Below, piece by piece: positions 58,015 through 64,000 of a DNA stretch of 64,000 nt. The DNA lies in NCBI GenBank assembly GCA_015956445.1, contig WIUZ02000008.1, positions 372,001 through 436,000 on the forward strand, read 5' to 3'. Position 1 is the first letter of the stretch. Every line of letters begins with the position of its first letter. This stretch comes from Thelephora terrestris. Its lineage: Eukaryota > Basidiomycota > Agaricomycetes > Thelephorales > Thelephoraceae. The position numbers and the translations under genes are program-made. The notes beneath the pieces are model-generated. The model did no database searches and had not been told where the DNA came from. It was given only the letters and a program-made list of their open reading frames with translations.

Positions 58015-61000
58015 TGTCAGGGCCACTCTACCCCAACAACTACCAGTTCACTGAGCCGACTCCGCAGAGTACTCACTAGTCCAACTAGCTTGTGAGAGAA
58101 CGATCACGTCTCTATTCTTCCGGTAGGTTGTCCGAGGTCACTACAAGTCAGGTCGAAATCCTAAAGAGAAACCCAACCTAAACCGCACTTCGTTCGGTTT
58201 AACAAGCAAGGGTTGATCCCTACAACAGGATTGATGACTCCACCAGTTGATCGACTGGACGCTCGAGGTGTTCTAATATGACTGCTGGGAGTCTATAGTT
58301 ACGAGGCACAGTTGACGTGCAGAGCGGGAGGGAGAGCAGATGGGGATGTCTTGGATCAAACAAGAAACTCTGACTTGTCCTTAACTGCAACTGGGCTGAG
58401 AAGGGCAGAGGATTTCCTGAGGTAACAAAACTAAGGTACTACGATACAGCCACAGTTGCTACTTATACTAAAGGAGTGGCCATGACGTCAATACCCTAAT
58501 ATACCCTTATCAAGTCCAGAACAAAGGGAGATAAGGAGTGTGAGAACGCTAAGTAAAGGAAGCAAACAAATATGACGCGTGGGAGAATAAAGGACAAAGG
58601 GCCTTACTAGCGTGTGAAGGATTGCATAAAAAGATGACAATAGTCCGCATGAAACATAGGGGTAAAGATAACACTAGTCCTAAAAGAAAAAGGGGGCATG
58701 GGTCATGAAAGTTCGTACCTGAATCTAGACCACACCCAAGGGTCAGGTGAGCACCGTCTCTGAGCTTCTGTGATTGGCTAGAGATCGAAGGAACTCTAAC
58801 ATCCCTTGTTGTCGGTAGGTGGTATGATACCAACGGACAGGCAGTAACCTGGGAGTCGCAGCCGTAATCGCTTGATCAGACCCAGTCTTGATTAGGCATA
58901 GCACCTGGGAATATCGTTCTTCCTAAGTGGCACCAGGGATTATATTCTTCGGCCGCCGTTCTCGGCTCAGGCCTACTCTGCTTCCAAAGCACAACTAGAT
59001 CAGATAGGGTTACTATCCGATTAGAAGCACAGTGTCCAAATGTTGATACCCCGTGCCCACATGTGTGTTCCAGGGTCCAGGGTTGGTCGTTATCATGATG
59101 TCATAAATGAGTCATCAGGGTCATAAAGGGGGTTCGTAAAGGGGTCATCAAGGTCATGAGACCTATTTTTAGTGCACGCGCGTTCTAGGCGTTCCGGAAC
59201 GAAGTTCTTCCAAGGCCGTCCCGTGGGCCGAGGTGTCAGCTTGATGTAGTAAGCCGACGATGATGGTACAGGGGCGGAAGTTGATGTGACCCGGACCAAT
59301 GAGGTTCGTCGAGGTAGGTCACGTGAAGGATCACCGATCTAGGCTATAAGAAGGACGTCTTCTTGGAGCCATCCTTGATCAGCAACACCAGCAACTTCCC
59401 CATCATCTTACCAAAACATGTCCTTCCCCAACAACCATACCTACAAAGTCGCCAACGGTATCTCCACCATCTCTCGCATTGACCGCCGTGCCGCCGCTCG
59501 CAAGACCTACGCCTGTGCGGCGGGGACTCCCTATACCACTGATGACCAGGTATGGGGGAGACCTAGAGCTTCGTGTGTTCGCACTAACGCCTTCCTCTAG
59601 GTAGAGGAACGTTCTTTCGGGCGTTGATGTCCGGCTAACGGCTTCTAGATCTTGGAGGTCGTTTCGGAAGTGGATGCCGAACGTCTCAGGGAGACAATGC
59701 CTCATTTGAAGGGGTTAACCTGGGACGACGAACTCTGGGTCCGTACCATAATTGCGGAGAAGGTGGCCTTCCAGATGAGGGGTAGGTTCGGAGAGTTGGA
59801 GCATCCGATCAAAAAGGAGCTCTGGTACACCCTTCAGCGGGGAATCTACGACCAGGACCTGTTGGAGCATGGAGCTACCGTTCCTCGGGCCGTCCGCCAT
59901 GCTACCGCTTCCACTAGTCTCTTGTGGTCGCTCGTTCGGGAGGGAGAAAGCCGGGTAGGTTTTCTGTCTGAATATTCGAGTATGACTCTCGACTAATCAG
60001 ACTGCCTAGGTTGAACGATTGGAGCGGGAGGTGAAAGAGGCGAAGGCAGACGTTCTTCGTTTGTCAGCGGAGGGTCTTCAGATGAAGGAGACCTTGGCAG
60101 CCTTCCAACAAGGGACGAACGAGGCGTTGGAGGCAATGGTCGCCAATCATCAGGAGTTGATCGCAGGATTGAAGGTTCGGGACAACAACATTAAGGGGGC
60201 GTTGGCCAGAAGGGATGAAAAGGTAGCTTTCCTCATCTCAAAGACGAAATGAGGGAAGCTGACACTTCTTCTAGACTGAGGAACTCGAGAACGTGGTGGC
60301 CGTGTTGACCGCGCAGGTCTTGTCCTTGCAGGACAAGACCTGTAACTGCAAAGAGGGTCCCAAATTGGTTGGTCAGGGGACAGCCGATGTTCCGTTCGAG
60401 TTGGAGTACGCCGACGAGGTGGTACTCCCATCGCCTAACCTGTCGTCCTATGCGACGCCTCCGATCGAGAACGCGGTTCCCGTCCCGACTCCGGCTCCGG
60501 CTTCCACTCTGGCCGCTTCCGACAAGGAGAACTGTGGGCGCTGCGTCTTGCAGCCAATCCATCAGTTGGTGCAGATCAAGGATGAGGTCATGGAGGTTGA
60601 CCGAGCTGAAGATGCTCCGAGGGTCGCCGAGGTACGTCCGGTGACTAAGGGGCAACGTTGCAAACGCTCTCGACGCCGTCCTGCTCATCGCATGGCTCCA
60701 TCGGCTTACCCATACCCGTGTCCAGTTGAGTCAGATGGTGACCAGTCTGGTCGAGATAGGGGACGAGAGTTCCGCTATCGGGTCAACCGTCCCTACCGAC
60801 AGGTCGAGTCGGAGATCCAGCTTCGCCACCAGCTTCGACTCGCAAGACAGGATTCCGCCCAGGGGTCCGATGAGGGAGACGGAGGGTCGCTTGCCGACTA
60901 CGTCGATAGTGCTGTCGAACAGTCACCCGGTGATGGCGATGTGGGACCAGGTGTTCCAGAGTTCGGTGACATCTGGAAGGCTGATCGGTCCGCTCGAAGG

Positions 61001-61341
61001 CATCTCTTCTTATCGGCTTGAACTAGTCGTTCAGCTGAGTGCTGAAGATGGTGACGCCATGTTTGGGGAGGTCCTAGCGAGGAGGGGCCAGCACTACGAT
61101 CTCCAGGATGGACAGTTGATGACCTTCAGGCCTGCCGTAGATAGAGTCGACTTTTGATGGGATTGGGATAGCACTTGTATAGCTCGTTGTGGATTCGCTG
61201 GGAATAGTACGCGCGTGTGTGTGTTTTGAATGATTGGTGTGAAGGATAAGGAGTGTGAAGCATTCAAAACATAAGAAGTGATAAGAAGAGTTCGAAGAAA
61301 GAGCGTGTTATAAAAAGTTTAAAAATACCATGTTCCTGACA
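58015..61341 (+). mobile_element. 3.3-kb element, class unassigned, copy 1
   Basis: A 3,327-base insertion starts TGTCAGGGCCACTC and ends TTCCTGACA, with 7-base inverted ends and a 5-base GTATT duplication, inside a DUF6589 gene. I see no long terminal repeats within this copy: the first 730 bases are not repeated at its right end. It carries one intron-containing gene (59418-61021). The first 730 bases and the gene's leader match the second copy at 62408. The class could be a non-autonomous DNA transposon or a derivative of another element type. No transposase or polymerase is seen. Confidence 0.75.
59418..61021 (+). CDS. Element-borne coiled-coil protein
   Basis: Four exons (59418-59549, 59649-59954, 60010-60222, 60275-61021) join in frame to about 465 residues. 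The start MSFPNNHTYKVANGISTISR leads to a compact helical region (LTWDDELWVRTIIAEKVAFQ; KKELWYTLQRGIYDQDLLEH). A coiled coil occupies about residues 147-217 (VERLEREVKEAKADVLRLSA). A Pro-rich acidic stretch follows, then an Arg-rich segment (KGQRCKRSRRRPAHRM), and the protein ends with an acidic tail. No enzyme motif is visible. A TATAAG at 59345-59350 lies about 70 bases before the start and is conserved in the second copy. The role is unknown; possibly a structural or nucleic-acid-binding protein of the element. Confidence 0.65.
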
Positions 61342-61346
61342 GTATT

Positions 61347-62407
61347 CTCCATATGATCCACAAGTTTTCGGAGTGTTGGGATTGCTGGTGAGATTTTTCC
61401 CACATAGTCCCAAGTAGCCGTTGGACCCATGGTATCAAACACACCCTAGCTTAACGTTCAGATGATAAATCCAGACGCAGGGGCCAACAACACATCTTGA
61501 TGTCTCGAATATTGTGCTCTTAGATCATGTCAATAGGACAGAAGCCCCCGGATCTTCCGGTCGTATTCCCAACCCAGCAATAATGTTTGACCCAGCGTCT
61601 GCAAACAAAAGGTCTGTGCAAATTCTGTTTATGAAATACATTCGGCTCACTTTACATTGTCTGTCCATTCCTTGTGCAACTTCTGCAAAAGCTCCATGAC
61701 CTCAATTGTGTAGAGCTTGTTGTTCCCGCCTTGGAAGCGGTAAGGGAGGCTTGGTAATAGGTCTTCCATCCTACTGACATGGCCCTGCTTGATTGCGTCA
61801 TCAAGCTCAAGGTACTCCAACAGGTCCCGGTTGAACTGAACCACCTGTCCTTCCAACTCGTCTCTCCCAGGTGATGGCTGCCGGGATGATTCTTCGAGGG
61901 CCGCCGTTGAAGCGAACTCCAAGACAATGTGCTCAGAAAACTGCTTCAGTTCGTCTGGTGACTTTGACCAAAGGTCGTTGACTGAAGTCGTACCAGTGAT
62001 TTGTAGCCAGATACAAAGGAGATGTGCCGTCACAATCACTTTGAGTGATTCCTCGAAGTCGTGGAACCAGTTTCCCTTCACCTTTGCTGTAACCAATCCC
62101 TTCTTGCCCAGCACCTCAAAGGCTCGCGCAAGCCCAAACCCCGCTTTTACACCATAGTACTGCCTGTGGAGGGACGTGGCAAATGCCATCTGGAGGTGAA
62201 ACCATCCAAATATTGGCTCTATCCAGCCAAGCTGCTCGTATGGTGTATTGTCCATTGAGCAAAAGGTTTTGAGCCCACGGAGCCTTGAGGCGGTGAGCTG
62301 ATCTCCAGACCAAACAATGACCCAATTCCGTCCTGTCTTTTCCTCCTCCTCCTCCTCTGTATCGAGTCCAAGCTGGCGGGACCATTCATCCACCCACTGC
62401 TGATTCC
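61347..62407 (-). pseudogene. DUF6589-type gene, middle piece
   Basis: The open part 62393-61647 reads WVIVWSGDQLTASRLRGLKT, LGWIEPIFGWFHLQMAFATS, ARAFEVLGKKGLVTAKVKGN, WFHDFEESLKVIVTAHLLCI and KLYTIEVMELLQKLHKEWTD, the DUF6589 pattern. Downstream, EHNIRDIK and PTATWDYVGKISPAIPTLRK are readable in other frames up to the element at 61341, so introns or damage lie between. The gene is interrupted on both sides by copies of the same element (58015-61341 and from 62408). Confidence 0.7.
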
Positions 62408-64000
62408 TGTCAGGGCCACTCTACCCCAACAACTACCAGTGCACTGAGCCAACTCCGCAGAGTACTCACTAGTCCAACTAGCTGTGAGAGAAAGATCACT
62501 TCTCTATTCTTCCGGTAGGTTGTCCGAGGTCACTACAAGTCAGGTGGAAATCCTAAAGAGAAACCCAACCTAAACCGTACTTTGTTCGGTTTAACAAGCA
62601 AGGTTTTATCCCTACAACAGGATTTGATGACTCCACCAGGTGATCGACTGGACGCTCGAGGTGTTCTAATATGAACGCTGGGGTTCTATAGTTATGAGGC
62701 ACAGTTGACGCACAGAGCAGGAGGGAGAGCAGATGGGGGATGCCTTGTGTTCAAACAAGAAACTCTGACTTGTCCTTAACTGCAACTGGGCTGAGAAGGG
62801 CAGAGGATTTCCTGAGGTAACAAAACTAAGGTACTATGATACAGCCACAGTTGCCACTTATACTAAAGGAGTGGCCATGACGTCAATACCCTAATATACC
62901 CTTATCAAGACAGAAAAAAGGGAGATAAGGAGTGTGAGAACGCTAAGTAAGGGAAGCGAACAAAGGTGACGCGTGGGAAAATAAAGACAAAGGGCCTTAC
63001 TAGCGTGTGAAGGATTGCATAAAAGATAAGAAATGTCCACATGAAACATAGGGGTAAAGATAACACTAGTCCAAAAGGGAATAGGAGCATGGGGTCATGA
63101 AAGTTTGTTCCTGGGGATCTCACCCAAGGGCCAGGTGTCAATCTCCCTTTACATGGCCTCTGCCAGCTGGATTCGGGAGTAGAGAAATTCAACATCCCTT
63201 GTTGTCTGTAGGCGGTAACAGCATCACGGACTAGTGGCAACCTCAACGTACGTCCAAACATGAGGAGGTCGGGCCTAGACTCATGGGACATGGGGGATTA
63301 CAGATTCGCCGGCGTTTCACGCTAACGACTACTTCTACATTCGCTTGGCTAACCAAAAGGAGTCTAAGGCACTCCTTCCGAATAACGGCAATTCCTTCCT
63401 CCGGTTAGGAGACTGTGATGTGACTGTCCACGTGTGTGATCAGGGTCCAGGGTTGGTTGTTATCGTGATGTCATAAATGAGTCATCAGGGTCGTAAAGGG
63501 ATTCGTAAAGGGGTCGTCAAGGTCATGAGACCTATTTTTAGTGCGCGCGTGTTCTAGGCGTTCCGGAACGAAGTTCTTCCAAGGCCGTCCCGCGGGCCGA
63601 GGTGTCAGCTTGATATAGTAAGCCAACGATGATGGTACAGTGGCGGAAGTTGATGTGACCCGGACCAATGAGGTGCGTCAAGGTAGGTCACGTGAAGGAT
63701 CACCAATCTAGGCTATAAGAAGGACGTCTTCTTGGAGCCATCCTTGATCAGCAACACCAGCAACTTCCCCATCATCCTACCAAAATGTCTTTCCCCAACA
63801 ACCATACCTACAAAGTTGCCAATGGGATCTCCACCATCTCCCGTATCGACCGCCGTGCTGCCAACCGCAAGACCTATGCCAATGAGGCAGGGGTTTCCTA
63901 CACCACCGATGAACAGGTGGGGGGGAGTTTGAAATAATTTTGTGATATTTCTAACTCTTTCCCAATAGATCTTGGAGGTCGTCAAGCAGGTGGATGCCGA
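62408..64000 (+). mobile_element. 3.3-kb element, copy 2, cut by window end
   Basis: It starts TGTCAGGGCCACTC, as copy 1 does. Bases 62408-63133 match 58015-58745 closely, and 63420-64000 match 59042 onward. The 290 bases between are unrelated to copy 1. It sits in the upstream side of the same DUF6589 gene, with ATTCC directly before it as the expected 5-base duplication; the other end is outside the window. Confidence 0.7.
63785..64000 (+). CDS. Element-borne coiled-coil protein, 5' end
   Basis: Exon 1 (63785-63916) encodes 44 residues that match the start of the gene at 59418 with a few changes (KVANGISTISRIDRRAANRK). The intron differs in length and sequence, and exon 2 begins at 63969 with ILEVVKQVDAE before the window ends. 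TATAAG at 63714-63719 keeps the same distance to the start as in copy 1. Confidence 0.7.

Noticed and set aside
58015-61341. Reading the 3.3-kb element as an LTR retrotransposon because of TG...CA ends and a 5-base duplication
   Set aside because: Its first 730 bases are not repeated at its right end, and no reverse transcriptase or integrase is seen. The class was left open.

Overview
The window is nuclear DNA of a filamentous basidiomycete, most likely an Agaricomycete. Almost every gene is cut by short (about 40-65 base) GT-AG introns. The conserved genes are fungal: PRM1, chitin synthase, an LCL3-type nuclease, a TRM11 methyltransferase and TFIIH TFB4. The lineage-specific families are ones I know from mushroom-forming fungi: Plavaka transposases, DUF6532, DUF6589, the expanded RecQ-like helicases and the 7-TM proteins with a WEYxxSLxFEW-like segment. 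All names come from reading the translations by eye; no search was run.

Layout. 1-8.7 kb: the 3' end of an unknown gene, PRM1 (minus) and a long Pro/Ser-rich protein (plus). 8.7-16.5 kb: a gene-poor stretch, then three minus-strand genes (7-TM protein, LCL3-like nuclease, TRM11). TRM11 is divergent, across 93 bases, from a U1-type zinc-finger splicing-factor gene. 17.7-23.6 kb: a division 1 chitin synthase with about 18 exons and a secreted Ser/Pro repeat protein. 24-38.5 kb: a transposon block holding two whole-looking Plavaka (CACTA-like) elements in opposite orientation. Each has a transposase gene divergent from a DUF6532 gene. The first also carries a small coiled-coil gene and arrays sharing a GCGTAC core outside both gene ends. 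39-43.5 kb: lineage-specific genes (a conserved unknown, a TKL-like kinase, and a Ser/Pro-rich protein whose broken duplicate lies at 24.3 kb). 43.6-52.9 kb: housekeeping genes, namely glycerol-3-phosphate acyltransferase, TFB4 with its start codon only 7 bases from the acyltransferase start on the other strand, and a full ABCC transporter. 53-64 kb: decayed and nested mobile DNA. It holds a 501-base MITE with about 130-base inverted ends and a TTA duplication, a broken RecQ-like gene, and a DUF6589 gene interrupted by a 3,327-base element with a 5-base GTATT duplication. A second copy of that element starts at 62,408 and runs off the window.

The transposon block is the most interesting part. 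The repeated pairing of a Plavaka transposase with a divergent DUF6532 gene in two clearly different elements suggests that DUF6532 works in the element's life cycle. The intron-bearing single-gene elements at 58-64 kb are of a class I could not assign.
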